A program made the translations under genes and the position numbers. Positions 5,355-13,188 of a stretch of DNA of 15,253 nt are shown piece by piece. The notes beneath the pieces were generated by a model that saw nothing but the letters and a program-made list of their open reading frames with translations, was not told where the DNA came from and ran no database searches. This DNA comes from Anaerolineales bacterium UBA7227 (lineage in GTDB: Bacteria > Chloroflexota > Anaerolineae > Anaerolineales > Villigracilaceae). Where the stretch lies: the NCBI GenBank assembly GCA_002473085.1, contig DKTP01000051.1, positions 1 through 15,253 of the forward strand, read 5' to 3'. Within the stretch, counting starts at the first letter, position 1, and each line of letters opens with the position of its first letter.

Positions 5355-7855
5355 CACTTCACAATCCCCAAAAACCGCTGATACCAATACCATAACACGT
5401 CTCCGGCCGGCTTCCCGTGAATCGAGGCGGACTTGTCCTGTAGCAGCGTGGGCGGATAGTAACCGCGGCTGACGACCCCGCTCACCCATGGACGCGTGTT
5501 CACCGCCGCCAGCAGCGTTTCATAGATGTCTGCCTGCAATTGCAGGTTCAGGCTCAGTTCGGGACGGTCGGTCGTCGGCTGGTTGAGCGCGGTCCAGTCG
5601 AGGCAGCCAGAGAAGTTGGCGGGCAGGCAGTTGGCGCCGCTCCCGTTGATGGACGGGTATCCGAACGCCAGATAGACCGGCTTCCCAAGCATGGACTGAA
5701 GCGGGGCCACGTTGTTGTCCAGCATGGACGCGGCCGCGGCCTCCAGTTCCTCGCGCGGCGGGCGGGAATTCTCGCTGAGGTTCCCCGAGATCAGCAGGTA
5801 CACGCCGTCCGTTTGGGCGAGGAACGCGGGCGTCGTCAGGTTGGGAGGCGTGTACGGAAGCGCCCACAGGATCTGGCCGCGGAAGTGGGCGCGGACTTCG
5901 TTCAGGATCGCCAGCCAGCGCGTCTCCGCGTCTGCCGGGACCCCGGACGGGTTGCCGTTCACCAAGCCGTTCGGCAGGGCGGGCGCGACCCAGTCTCCGC
6001 CGAGGATGAGCGACTGCGCCCCGGCCTGCGCGGCCAGGTCGGCGTAGTTCACCGCGAAGTTCCGATAGGCGTCGAACCAGATCTGCCACCAGGTGGGGTC
6101 GCGCGGGGAGTTCAGCCAGAAGCCGGCCGCGGAGTCCGCGAAGCGGGGCTGGGGGAAGAACGCCACGTTCAGGTTGTGCGCGCGTCCCATTGAGGCCATG
6201 AGCGCGGCGTCGGCCCATAACGCGTCCGCGCCGGGCCGCGCGCCGAAGACGATTGGGTTGCTGGACGCGTAGGTCCAGGTGGGGGCGAGGATGACCCAGT
6301 TGGAGCCGATGTCTTGAACGTTTTTCATGGTCTCCGGGAGGCTGGGAATCCAGCTGGGATGGAACTGCGCCTCGAATTCCACGCCGGCCATAAACGCGCC
6401 GCCGCGCGCCACCACGTTGCTGCCGGTCAGCGAGGAGGGCCCGCTGGCGCTCATCCAAGCCCAGCGCGTCACCGTGTTGCGCAGGTCTTGCGCGGTGATG
6501 GCTGTGCTGAACTGCCGTCCGCTGGCCGTTTCCCCGGCGGTGGCTTCGTCGTCGGCTGTGCCGCATTGGCCGTTGCGGCAGTAGCGATAGTGGATGGAGC
6601 GCAGATCCATTGGGCCGTAGAGTCGGTATTTCCAGACGTTGTTTCCTGCCCACCACATCGGGATGGGTTCGGTCCAGTTTGGCGCGCCGAATTGGATGTA
6701 GAGGATGTCGCCTGCGGGCGTGTTGGAAGGCGCGGTGACCTCAAAACTGACCGGCGCCGAGACACCGGCTTTCCACGACGCGACGATCTCCTCGATGGCC
6801 GCGCCGTTGGGGGGGACGATCAATTGCCGCGTGACGAAGCCGCCGTCCGATCCGCGCTCGGCGTTCCAGTAGCCGTCGCCCAGCGTGTATTTGTAGCGCA
6901 CGTCCGCGCCGGCGGGCAGGGAAAGCGTCAGGCTGTAGAGTCCCTCGGCCACGTGGTTCATCACCGGCATCCGGTTGGCGATGACGCTGCTGCCGCCGCG
7001 CAAGTCGGCGAAGACGGCTCCCAGTTGCAGGAAATTTCCCGCGATGCGTAGCGGCGCGCCGGGTTGCGTGCCGCTCGGTACGTGGACGGTGAATATGACC
7101 GGGACGAGCGCGGCCGGTCTGACGCGGATCTCGACCGGGGTCGCCAGCCCCTGGGCGACCGTCGCGCCTTGCTGGAATGTCGTGTAGCCGCCGTCCAGCG
7201 CGTAGCCGACGACGTTGTGCGTGCCGGCCGGGAGTCCGTGCAGGCTGAACCGTCCGGCTGAATCGGCGACGGCGCTGACGCCCGCGGCTGTGACGAACAG
7301 GCTTGGGATGGGCGCGCCGTTTTCGGCGTTCATCGCGACGCCCTGCACGCTTCCGCTGGCGCCGTTGAACGGCTGGTCGGGCCAGGCCGCGATGAGGTCG
7401 GTCGTCTCGTCGGGATTGCCCGCGAGGTACATCCGATAGCGGACGGGTTGGTTGAAGGCGTTCATTTCTGAGAGCTGGCCGGCCCCGACGCGGACGTAGC
7501 GGTACTTCGTCACAGAGTTGACCGCCAGCGGCAGGGCGACGGCGTAGTTGAGCGCGTCGCGCGCCTGCATCGGGTGGTCGGCGGCGTTGAATTCGAGTCC
7601 GCTCACTTCGTCCAGGACGCGCAGGACGAGCCTCTCGCCGGGCAGGAGCGGCGCGGGCAGTCCCGCGTGGAAGACGATCTGTGTCTGGGGCAGGGGCGTG
7701 GCGGTGGGGATGACCGGCGTCGGCGGCTCGGGCGTGCCATTTGACAGATCCGGCCATTTGAAGAGCGTCAGCGCGCAGGCCGGGCCGCTGAGCAGCGTCA
7801 ACGCGGCGGTGAAGACCAGGATGACTTTTCGGGCGGATTTGGAAAGGGGCGGCAT
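5354..7855 (-). CDS. Large secreted protein with regulatory-like, starch-binding-like and TIM-barrel glycosidase-like domains
   Basis: The 833-residue protein starts with a signal peptide (residues 1-28: basic start, hydrophobic core, then GPACA). The ATG at 7853-7855 is chosen because AGAGAGGTGG precedes it on its strand; an open extension of 29 residues upstream overlaps the end of tatC and lacks signal-peptide character. A proline/threonine-rich linker follows (38-60). Residues about 168-243 resemble a carboxypeptidase-regulatory-like fold (ADSAGRFSLHGLPAGTHNV). Residues about 250-360 resemble a CBM20 starch-binding domain (RYKYTLGDGYWNAERGSDGG), and 365-465 look like a second such beta domain. 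Residues about 480-830 look like a glycosidase TIM barrel (GVEFEAQFHPSW, NWVILAPTWTY, LILGGDW). Catalytic acids cannot be assigned by eye, so activity is unproven. It is last in the minus-strand series, 34 bases after tatC. No twin-arginine motif is seen, so Sec export is likely. Confidence 0.7.
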   Translation of the reverse strand: MPPLSKSARKVILVFTAALTLLSGPACALTLFKWPDLSNGTPEPPTPVIPTATPLPQTQIVFHAGLPAPLLPGERLVLRVLDEVSGLEFNAADHPMQARDALNYAVALPLAVNSVTKYRYVRVGAGQLSEMNAFNQPVRYRMYLAGNPDETTDLIAAWPDQPFNGASGSVQGVAMNAENGAPIPSLFVTAAGVSAVADSAGRFSLHGLPAGTHNVVGYALDGGYTTFQQGATVAQGLATPVEIRVRPAALVPVIFTVHVPSGTQPGAPLRIAGNFLQLGAVFADLRGGSSVIANRMPVMNHVAEGLYSLTLSLPAGADVRYKYTLGDGYWNAERGSDGGFVTRQLIVPPNGAAIEEIVASWKAGVSAPVSFEVTAPSNTPAGDILYIQFGAPNWTEPIPMWWAGNNVWKYRLYGPMDLRSIHYRYCRNGQCGTADDEATAGETASGRQFSTAITAQDLRNTVTRWAWMSASGPSSLTGSNVVARGGAFMAGVEFEAQFHPSWIPSLPETMKNVQDIGSNWVILAPTWTYASSNPIVFGARPGADALWADAALMASMGRAHNLNVAFFPQPRFADSAAGFWLNSPRDPTWWQIWFDAYRNFAVNYADLAAQAGAQSLILGGDWVAPALPNGLVNGNPSGVPADAETRWLAILNEVRAHFRGQILWALPYTPPNLTTPAFLAQTDGVYLLISGNLSENSRPPREELEAAAASMLDNNVAPLQSMLGKPVYLAFGYPSINGSGANCLPANFSGCLDWTALNQPTTDRPELSLNLQLQADIYETLLAAVNTRPWVSGVVSRGYYPPTLLQDKSASIHGKPAGDVLWYWYQRFLGIVK

Positions 7856-7889
7856 ATCCACCTCTCTTCTGGGATATTTTTTATGGGAT

Positions 7890-8756
7890 TCACGACTCGC
7901 CTGTCGTTGGGGCGCGCCGGTTTCTGGCCGCAGATGCGGCAAAACTCAGCCCAATGCTTATAAAATACAGGACGATCATGGGAGCCATGACAAGCGCCAT
8001 GCTCCCCATGTCGGTGGTGGGAGTGATCACAGCCGCGATCACAGCGATGACGATGACAGCCAGCCGCCAGCGCGCGGCGAGAGCCTTCGGTTGGACCACG
8101 CCCATCGAAGTCAAAATGTAGACGACCAGCGGGAATTCAAAGAAGAGGCCGATCCATAGAAGGAGGCGGGTGAGGAGGTTGTAGTATTTTTCGGCGGTCG
8201 GATTGGCCTGGAATTCCCCGAAATTGATCAGGAAATTAATGGCTGGGGGCAGCATGTAACGATAAGTAAAGAGGATGCCGAGATAAAACAACAAGGCCGT
8301 GATGGGAATGGCGACGAGGCTGGTCAACCGCGCGCGGGGTTTGAGCCCGGGCGCGGCGAACAGCCAGAACTCAAATGCAATGTAGGGGATGGAGATGGCC
8401 AGCCCAAGCAGGACGGCAATCTTCATGAAGACGCCGATTGATTCGGTCAGGTCGATGATCTGTAGGCGTTCAGGCCCGCCGACGGGACCGGCAAGGAGGG
8501 CGATGACGGGTTCGGTTAAGAACCATCCCGCAATGGTCGCCAGGATCAGCGCCAGCAGGGCGCGCAAGAGATGTTTGCGAAAAGCCTCGAACTGCTCCAG
8601 TATCGCGTCGTGGAGCTCCCGGCTGGTCGCGATGGAGGCGAGCATCTCGCCGAGAGGCTGCTCCGTCGGTTCCGCGCGGAAGAAGGCGATTATGGACCGT
8701 ATCGCGCGGGACGGGAACGTGAGGGCTTTTCCAACGCCGAGGAAAAATTTACGCAT
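7890..8756 (-). CDS. tatC: Sec-independent protein translocase TatC, divergent
   Basis: This 288-residue, six-helix membrane protein is the TatC receptor of the twin-arginine export system. Recognisable parts are FRKHLLRAL (59-67, the first cytoplasmic motif), FAAPGLKPRAR (133-143), YRYMLPPAINFLINF (165-179), FFEFPLVVYIL (205-215, with the conserved membrane glutamate E207) and VITPTTD (243-249). An extra stretch of about 50 residues precedes the first conserved motif. Two glutamates that bind the signal peptide in E. coli TatC (E15 and E103) align with A58 and A142 here, and the LFE near the last helix reads LYF. The protein is thus unusual, though the fold is clear. It overlaps tatA/B by 8 bases, so the two are translationally coupled. 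Confidence 0.9.
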   Translation of the reverse strand: MRKFFLGVGKALTFPSRAIRSIIAFFRAEPTEQPLGEMLASIATSRELHDAILEQFEAFRKHLLRALLALILATIAGWFLTEPVIALLAGPVGGPERLQIIDLTESIGVFMKIAVLLGLAISIPYIAFEFWLFAAPGLKPRARLTSLVAIPITALLFYLGILFTYRYMLPPAINFLINFGEFQANPTAEKYYNLLTRLLLWIGLFFEFPLVVYILTSMGVVQPKALAARWRLAVIVIAVIAAVITPTTDMGSMALVMAPMIVLYFISIGLSFAASAARNRRAPTTGES

Positions 8757-9252
8757 TCGACTTCTTCCTGGGCGCGCGGGAGGGTTTGGCGGCCAGCTTC
8801 TTCCCCGATTTTTTGGCGGACGCGGGCTTCTTCTTTGCGGACGTTTTCGGCGCGGCCGCTTCCTGTGGAGGCGGAGCCGCCGCGTCGGGCGGGGTCAACG
8901 GCTCGGCGGGAGTCGCGATCGTCATCGGGGCCGCGTCCGCCTCCGCCGGCCGGGGAGGCGCGGCCGGAGTTGGGACAGATCGCGTCCCGCGCCATGTGTC
9001 GCCCTGTTCCGTCTGCGTCGGGTCGGCATTCGAAAAATTTTCCAGGTTATCTTCGCGCATTAACTGCGTAGGCAGGCGCTGAATTTCCTGCGAAGTGTTT
9101 TTGAGAATTTTCCATAGATCCGATTGGACGAAGCGATTCAGCCAGCTGCCGATGGCGCGGCCGGTCTCCGCCATGTTTTTTGGACCGAGGACGATAATCG
9201 CAATTGCAATGATGAGGAGAACCTCAGTGGGGCCGACGCCTAAAAAATCCAT
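8749..9252 (-). CDS. tatB: Twin-arginine translocase subunit TatA/TatB family, closer to TatB
   Basis: The 167-residue protein has one N-terminal membrane helix followed by an amphipathic helix (GRAIGSWLNRF, 31-41). The start FLGVGPTEVLLIIAI with a glutamate at position 10, the VLGP turn (21-24) and the GSW in the amphipathic helix are closer to TatB than to TatA. TatB forms the signal-peptide-binding complex with TatC. The length is near that of E. coli TatB. The long tail is proline and alanine rich, then becomes a lysine-rich segment (about 136-167). The start codon lies one base after the nusB stop, and the end overlaps tatC. No separate TatA is in the window, so this protein could serve both roles, as single TatA/B proteins do in some bacteria. 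Confidence 0.85.
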   Translation of the reverse strand: MDFLGVGPTEVLLIIAIAIIVLGPKNMAETGRAIGSWLNRFVQSDLWKILKNTSQEIQRLPTQLMREDNLENFSNADPTQTEQGDTWRGTRSVPTPAAPPRPAEADAAPMTIATPAEPLTPPDAAAPPPQEAAAPKTSAKKKPASAKKSGKKLAAKPSRAPRKKSNA

Positions 9253-9253
9253 G

Positions 9254-9694
9254 CTATTTGTTTTCCAATGTTTTGACCCGCCGGTAAATTTCTTCCCTGT
9301 GTTCCGCCAGGCTTCCCAAAACCCCGTTGACGAAGCGCGGCGCGCTGTCGGAGCCGAACTGTTTGGCGAGTTCCACCGCCTCGTTGATGGCGACCTTCAC
9401 CGGAGTCTCGCGCTGCACGGCCATTTCCCACAATGCCATGCGGAGGATGTTGCGGTCAATGGCGGCGATCTGGTCCACCGGCCATTCGGGCGCGTATTTG
9501 GCGATGGCATCGTCGAGTTCGCGCGCCAGGGGCAACACCCCGAAGACGATCTGGCGGGCAAATTCCGCCAATTCATCCGTCAACGGCATCTCCTCGAGAC
9601 GGGATTGATATACCTCGACTGGAGGATGATTCGCCAGGTCAACTTCGTAAAGTACTTGCAGGGCGAGACTGCGGGCCCTGGTGCGGGATTTCAT
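9254..9694 (-). CDS. nusB: Transcription antitermination factor NusB
   Basis: This 146-residue protein has the NusB pattern: RTRARSLALQVLYEVDL at the N-terminus (residues 4-20), VLPLARELDDAIAKYAPEW (53-71), IAAIDRNILRMALWEM (76-91), and the C-terminal VAINEAVELAKQFGSDSAPRFVNGVLGSL. With NusE (S10) it binds boxA RNA and supports antitermination of rRNA transcription. The length is typical. It sits between the Asp23-family gene (5-base gap) and tatA/B (1-base gap), so all are on one transcript. The ATG at 9692-9694 has GAGG about 12 bases upstream, a little far but usable. Confidence 0.96.
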   Translation of the reverse strand: MKSRTRARSLALQVLYEVDLANHPPVEVYQSRLEEMPLTDELAEFARQIVFGVLPLARELDDAIAKYAPEWPVDQIAAIDRNILRMALWEMAVQRETPVKVAINEAVELAKQFGSDSAPRFVNGVLGSLAEHREEIYRRVKTLENK

Positions 9695-9699
9695 ACCGA

Positions 9700-10050
9700 T
9701 CAGGCCTCGTCGGTTTCCTCGTAGTCAATGTCTTCGATGTGGATGTTGACGTGGCCGATCTCCATCCCGACCATTTCCTGGATGGCGCGCGCCACCTGCT
9801 TCTGCACGTTGCGGCTGACTTCGCGGATGTTGACATCCTGCTTGACGGTGAAGTACAGGTCCGCGAAGACGGTGTTGTCCTCGATCTCGATCCGCACGCC
9901 GTCGCCGATCCCGCGGCGGAAGAGACGGTTCACGCCGCCCGGGACGGCGGCCATCCCTCCCACGCCGGGGACGGCCAGCGTGGAGAGCCGCGCGATGGTG
10001 ATCAGCACGTCGGGAGAGACGGTAGTCTTGCCGGGGGTGTCGCTTTGCAT
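9700..10050 (-). CDS. Asp23/Gls24 (DUF322, YqhY-like) family protein
   Basis: The 116-residue protein matches the Asp23/Gls24/YqhY family, with TVSPDVLITIARLSTLAVPG (residues 10-29), GVRIEIEDNTVFADLYFTV, a middle NIREVSRNVQKQVARAIQEM and the end HVNIHIEDIDY. Bacillus YqhY affects acetyl-CoA carboxylase regulation; other members are envelope-stress proteins. Two starts are possible. The ATG at 10060-10062 overlaps the fabG stop as TAATG but has no Shine-Dalgarno. The ATG at 10048-10050, four codons in, has GGAG six bases upstream and is preferred. Position between fabG and nusB parallels accBC-yqhY-nusB in Bacillus, which favours a role linked to fatty acid synthesis. That role is inference. 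Confidence 0.88.
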   Translation of the reverse strand: MQSDTPGKTTVSPDVLITIARLSTLAVPGVGGMAAVPGGVNRLFRRGIGDGVRIEIEDNTVFADLYFTVKQDVNIREVSRNVQKQVARAIQEMVGMEIGHVNIHIEDIDYEETDEA

Positions 10051-10061
10051 AGTTTTCTCCA

Positions 10062-10817
10062 TTACATCATCGCCATTCCGCCGTCCACGCCCAGCGCCTG
10101 CCCGGTGATGTAGGCGGCGCGCTCCGAGGCCAGGAAAGACACGGCATAGGCGATCTCTTCGGGTTTGCCTTTGCGTCCGAGCGGGACGAATTTCAGGGCG
10201 GCTTCCAACGTCTCCTGCGGCATGGCGTCGAGGATGTCCGTATCCACGAAGCCGGGCGCGACCGCGTTGACCGTGATGTTGCGCGAGGCCAGTTCGCGCG
10301 CCAGCGACTTGGTCAGGGCGATCTGTCCGCCTTTGGAGGCGGAGTAGTTGGCCTGTCCCGCGTTACCCATCTGCCCCGCGACGGAGGCGATGTTGATGAT
10401 GCGCCCGTAGCGTTTGCGCATCATGTGTTTGACGGCGGCCTTCGAGCAGTTGAAGGCGCTTTTGAGATTGGTGTCAATCACCGAGTCCCAATCTGCCTCG
10501 GACATCATCATGATGAGCGTGTCCTTTGTGATGCCCGCGTTGTTGACGAGGATGTGCAAATCGCCGAACGTCTCGATGGCGAATTTCACCAGGTCTTCGG
10601 CCTGACGGAAATTCGACACGTCGGCCTGGAACGCGGCGGCTTTCCCGCCCGCGTCCACGATCTGTTTCACTACCTCGTCCGCGGCCTCGGCTGAACGGTT
10701 GTAGTTCACCGTCACCGCCGCGCCGCGCGCGGCGAGTTCCAGCGCGATGGCGCGCCCGATGCCGCGCGAGCCGCCGGTCACCAGGGCTACTTTATCCTTC
10801 AGCGTTATCTCGGTCAT
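10062..10817 (-). CDS. fabG: 3-oxoacyl-[acyl-carrier-protein] reductase FabG
   Basis: This is a 251-residue short-chain dehydrogenase with every expected motif. The cofactor loop TGGSRGIG is at 14-21, NNAG at 92-95, and the catalytic tetrad is N117 (in DTNLKS), S145, Y158 and K162 (in YSASK). The closing GVDGGMAM is typical of FabG. It reduces beta-ketoacyl-ACP with NADPH in the second step of each fatty acid elongation round, in the cytoplasm. The ATG at 10815-10817 has GAGGAG upstream and a TATAAT a few bases beyond. The stop overlaps the first possible start of the Asp23 gene. Other fab genes are not in the window, so a different SDR substrate cannot be fully ruled out, but the whole-length pattern is that of FabG. 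Confidence 0.93.
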   Translation of the reverse strand: MTEITLKDKVALVTGGSRGIGRAIALELAARGAAVTVNYNRSAEAADEVVKQIVDAGGKAAAFQADVSNFRQAEDLVKFAIETFGDLHILVNNAGITKDTLIMMMSEADWDSVIDTNLKSAFNCSKAAVKHMMRKRYGRIINIASVAGQMGNAGQANYSASKGGQIALTKSLARELASRNITVNAVAPGFVDTDILDAMPQETLEAALKFVPLGRKGKPEEIAYAVSFLASERAAYITGQALGVDGGMAMM

Positions 10818-10834
10818 GGAAACTCCTCGGCAGG

Positions 10835-10840
10835 ATTATA
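10835..10840 (-). promoter_or_regulatory. -10 element of the fabG-nusB-tat operon promoter
   Basis: A perfect TATAAT on the minus strand lies in the 28-base gap between the DUF1461 gene and fabG, 17 bases before the fabG ATG. A convincing -35 box is not visible. If used, the leader would be about 10 bases and still hold the GAGGAG ribosome-binding site. Confidence 0.5.
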
Positions 10841-10845
10841 CACTG

Positions 10846-11538
10846 TCATTTCGTGTCGCGTGTTTTGGTTGTGTCCCGCTTGATTCCCAGCGCCAGTCCC
10901 AGCCCTCCCGCCACCGCGATCAACGCCACGAGCAGAAACGCGTCCTGCCAGAAGCGGAGCGGGAACAGGCGGATGAGCGTGTCCGAATATTCGAACAGCC
11001 ACGAATCGCCCTTGAAGAACAGGGCGTGGAACCCGCTGAAAAACGTCCAGAACAGGTCGGGGATGAGGAACATGCCGACCGCGACCACCGCCGCGGCCGC
11101 GCCCGCGATCCCGACCATGATCTCGCCGCCCCGCTTCAATCCCTGACGGAAAGCGGACCACTGCTCCCCGCGCTTGGACCACAGCCCGAGCAGCGCCAGT
11201 CCCGCCAGCGCGAGATAGAAAACGTCCAACGCGCCGCGCGTCACGCGTTTGACGTCCTCCATGTGGCTGAGCTCGCGCTCGTTGAAGAGAGACTCTCCGT
11301 TTTCAAAGTGCAGGCGGGAGAGATAGGCGATGTCTTCGCGGTTGGTCAGATATTCCACCGCGTAACGCGACCATCCGACGCGGTCGCCGACGGTGAATCC
11401 GTACGCGTCGGGCGGGAACCAGGGCAGGTTGTATTCCATCGTCGGGAAGACGGGCGTCAGCAACAGCCGAAGCGCGAATCCCAGCAGGACGATGGGAGTG
11501 AGAAGCGCGGTGAGAAAGAAGATGAGTTTGGGAGGCAT
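10846..11538 (-). CDS. DUF1461 / TIGR01906 family integral membrane protein
   Basis: The 230-residue protein has four or five membrane helices and the family's marks: PPDAYGFTVGDRVGWSRYAV (42-61), FNERELSHMEDVKRV (85-99), FFSGFHALFFKGDSWLF (166-182) and DTLIRLFPLRFWQDAF (186-201). The function of this family is not established; it is found in Gram-positive bacteria and Chloroflexota. The conserved acidic and histidine residues in the large outer loop (E88, H92, D95) suggest a site for binding or catalysis, which is inference. The ATG at 11536-11538 is chosen because it begins directly before the first membrane helix; a longer frame runs 29 residues back into the upstream gene. The gap to that gene is 23 bases, so the two are probably co-transcribed. 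Its Shine-Dalgarno is weak. Confidence 0.88.
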   Translation of the reverse strand: MPPKLIFFLTALLTPIVLLGFALRLLLTPVFPTMEYNLPWFPPDAYGFTVGDRVGWSRYAVEYLTNREDIAYLSRLHFENGESLFNERELSHMEDVKRVTRGALDVFYLALAGLALLGLWSKRGEQWSAFRQGLKRGGEIMVGIAGAAAAVVAVGMFLIPDLFWTFFSGFHALFFKGDSWLFEYSDTLIRLFPLRFWQDAFLLVALIAVAGGLGLALGIKRDTTKTRDTK

Positions 11539-11561
11539 GTTTACCAATTCAAAGTGGATGC

Positions 11562-13112
11562 CTACTGCAAGGACTCCACCTCGCCGTGCAAAATAAAATT
11601 GATCACCAGGTTGTTGGTCAACCATTCGATGGGAGCGCGGTCGTCGGTGAAGACCAGGGTGGTCTCGTAGCCGGGTTGAAGATTCGCGTAGGCGTTATAC
11701 ATGGTCTGAGATAGCAGCGGATGAACGGATGGGTCTGCCGCGAGCCGCGTCAGGTTGGCGAAAAAATCCTCGGACGCGGTCGGCTGCATGGTGGCGTAGA
11801 CCATCGAGTTGAGCGTGCCGGGGATATCCACGATATGGATGGAGGGGAAGACCGTCGCGAGGGTGGTGGCGAGTCCGTTGATGAGCGAGCGGTCGCCGGG
11901 GGCGCGTCCCACGTTGACGACCAGGACCCCGCGCGGGGTCAGGCGGGAGGCGGCCATCTCGAAGAATTCGCGCGTCGTCATGTGCGGGGGGATGTACGGA
12001 GGGCGGTAGGCGTCTACGGCGAGGAGGTCGAATTTGTCTGGACTGCGCGAGAGGCCGTAGCGTCCGTCTTCGATGTGGACGATGAGATTGGGCATGGTCA
12101 TCGCAAAGTATTCTCGTCCGACTTTGACGATCTCGGGGTCAATCTCCCAGCCGTCAATTGGGATGCTGCCGTAGATGGCCGTGGCTTGACGCGCGGCCGT
12201 CCCCGCCGCGAGACCGATGATGCCGATGCGGTGTACGTCGGACGGATCCGTGTCGGGATTGAAATAGGGGCCGACGAGGAAGAGTTCCCAGGGGCCGTTG
12301 TAGAACAGCACATTGGGATTGTAGATGGAGTGGACGCCCTGCCCGTCGTTAAGGCGGAGGAGGGTGTAATCGTCGCGTTGGAGAACCTGGATGTAGTTGT
12401 ACGCCGACTCGGTTTCAAAAACCTGTCCCTCGGAGTTTTTCATTTTTTGATTCGCGTTGAACGCCGCCAGGAGGACGAGAGCCGCGACCATCCAAAGATG
12501 GATGACGGCTTGTTTGCGTTGTCCGTTCAGCGCCATGCCCGCGAGGGCGACGAACAGCAGGAACAGGCTGAAGACGAGGAAGGTGCGCGTCGTGCCGATG
12601 GTGGGGATGAGGACGAGGACGGGCAGGAACGTCCCGATGAAGGAGCCGAGCGTCGAGACGGCGTAGATGCGTCCCGAGGTCACGCCCGCGTGCGCGGGAT
12701 CGTCGAGGCTGAGGCGGATGGCGAAGGGCGAGATCGTGCCGAGCAAAGTGACGGGGATGATGAAGAGGATCAACACCGCCGCGAACGCGCCGCCGAGAAC
12801 GGCGAGTTGGAGTCCGTCGAAGGCGTTTGCCGCGGCGCGCAGGACGGGGCCAGCGACAAAGGGGACGACTCCCAGCGTGAACGCGCCCCAGGCGAGGACG
12901 CGGTACATGGCGTAGGGCGTGGGGTTCGCGTCTGCCCAACGGCCGCCGAGCGAGTAACCCAGCGTCAGGTAGATGAGGATGAGTCCGATGATGGCGGCCC
13001 AGACGAGGTTGCTCGTGCCGAACACGTTGCCGATCAAACGTCCCGCCGCGAGTTCGGCAGCGAGGGTGGTCATGCCCGAGGCAAAAACGGTGAAGAGGAG
13101 ATAACGACGCAT
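11562..13112 (-). CDS. Membrane-fused spermidine-synthase-like protein
   Basis: The 516-residue protein is a fusion. Residues 1-220 hold about seven membrane helices, including PVTLLGTISPFAIRL (120-134) and SGRIYAVSTLGSFIGTFLPV (146-165), typical of the membrane part of such fusions. Residues about 230-510 form a Rossmann methyltransferase-fold domain of the SpeE type: GIIGLAAGTAAR (297-308), the acidic GWEIDPEIV (321-329), EDGR (348-351), LLAVDAYRPPYIPP (363-376) and FTDDRAPIEWL (488-498). Soluble SpeE adds an aminopropyl group to putrescine. For the membrane-fused members the true substrate is not settled, and the glycine loop here (GLAAGT) differs from the usual GGGDG form. The start at 13112 directly follows a TATAAT by seven bases, so the mRNA is probably leaderless. 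A longer frame upstream would cross both divergent promoters. Confidence 0.82.
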   Translation of the reverse strand: MRRYLLFTVFASGMTTLAAELAAGRLIGNVFGTSNLVWAAIIGLILIYLTLGYSLGGRWADANPTPYAMYRVLAWGAFTLGVVPFVAGPVLRAAANAFDGLQLAVLGGAFAAVLILFIIPVTLLGTISPFAIRLSLDDPAHAGVTSGRIYAVSTLGSFIGTFLPVLVLIPTIGTTRTFLVFSLFLLFVALAGMALNGQRKQAVIHLWMVAALVLLAAFNANQKMKNSEGQVFETESAYNYIQVLQRDDYTLLRLNDGQGVHSIYNPNVLFYNGPWELFLVGPYFNPDTDPSDVHRIGIIGLAAGTAARQATAIYGSIPIDGWEIDPEIVKVGREYFAMTMPNLIVHIEDGRYGLSRSPDKFDLLAVDAYRPPYIPPHMTTREFFEMAASRLTPRGVLVVNVGRAPGDRSLINGLATTLATVFPSIHIVDIPGTLNSMVYATMQPTASEDFFANLTRLAADPSVHPLLSQTMYNAYANLQPGYETTLVFTDDRAPIEWLTNNLVINFILHGEVESLQ

Positions 13113-13119
13113 GGGGGCG

Positions 13120-13125
13120 ATTATA
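13120..13125 (-). promoter_or_regulatory. -10 element of the spermidine-synthase-like gene
   Basis: TATAAT on the minus strand ends seven bases before the ATG at 13112. The predicted transcription start coincides with the start codon. There is no Shine-Dalgarno between them (only CGCCCCC). No good -35 box was found. Confidence 0.55.
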
Positions 13126-13146
13126 CAGAAAAACCTGTTTTCGATG

Positions 13147-13176
13147 TTGACATTTCCCGCGGGCTGCAAGTATAAT
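13147..13176 (+). promoter_or_regulatory. strong sigma-70-type promoter of the rplU operon
   Basis: Both hexamers are perfect consensus: TTGACA at 13147-13152 and TATAAT at 13171-13176, 18 bases apart. Transcription would start near 13183, giving a leader of about 120 bases before the rplU ATG. Confidence 0.88.
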
Positions 13177-13188
13177 CCGTCCGCTTCT

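Noticed and set aside
5438..7855. Lipobox (lipoprotein) in the large secreted protein
   Set aside because: The cysteine after GPA has glycine at -3 and proline at -2, unlike the usual L-A/S-G/A-C pattern, so ordinary signal peptidase cleavage is more likely.
7856..7942. Upstream extension of the large secreted protein to 7942
   Set aside because: The extension overlaps the end of tatC and is polar. The ATG at 7855 has a good ribosome-binding site and directly begins a signal peptide.
11721..13175. 484-codon open frame on the plus strand, antisense to the spermidine-synthase-like gene
   Set aside because: The product is charged low-complexity sequence with no domain, and it runs through the opposite-strand promoter. 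The minus-strand frame shows clear SpeE motifs and helices.
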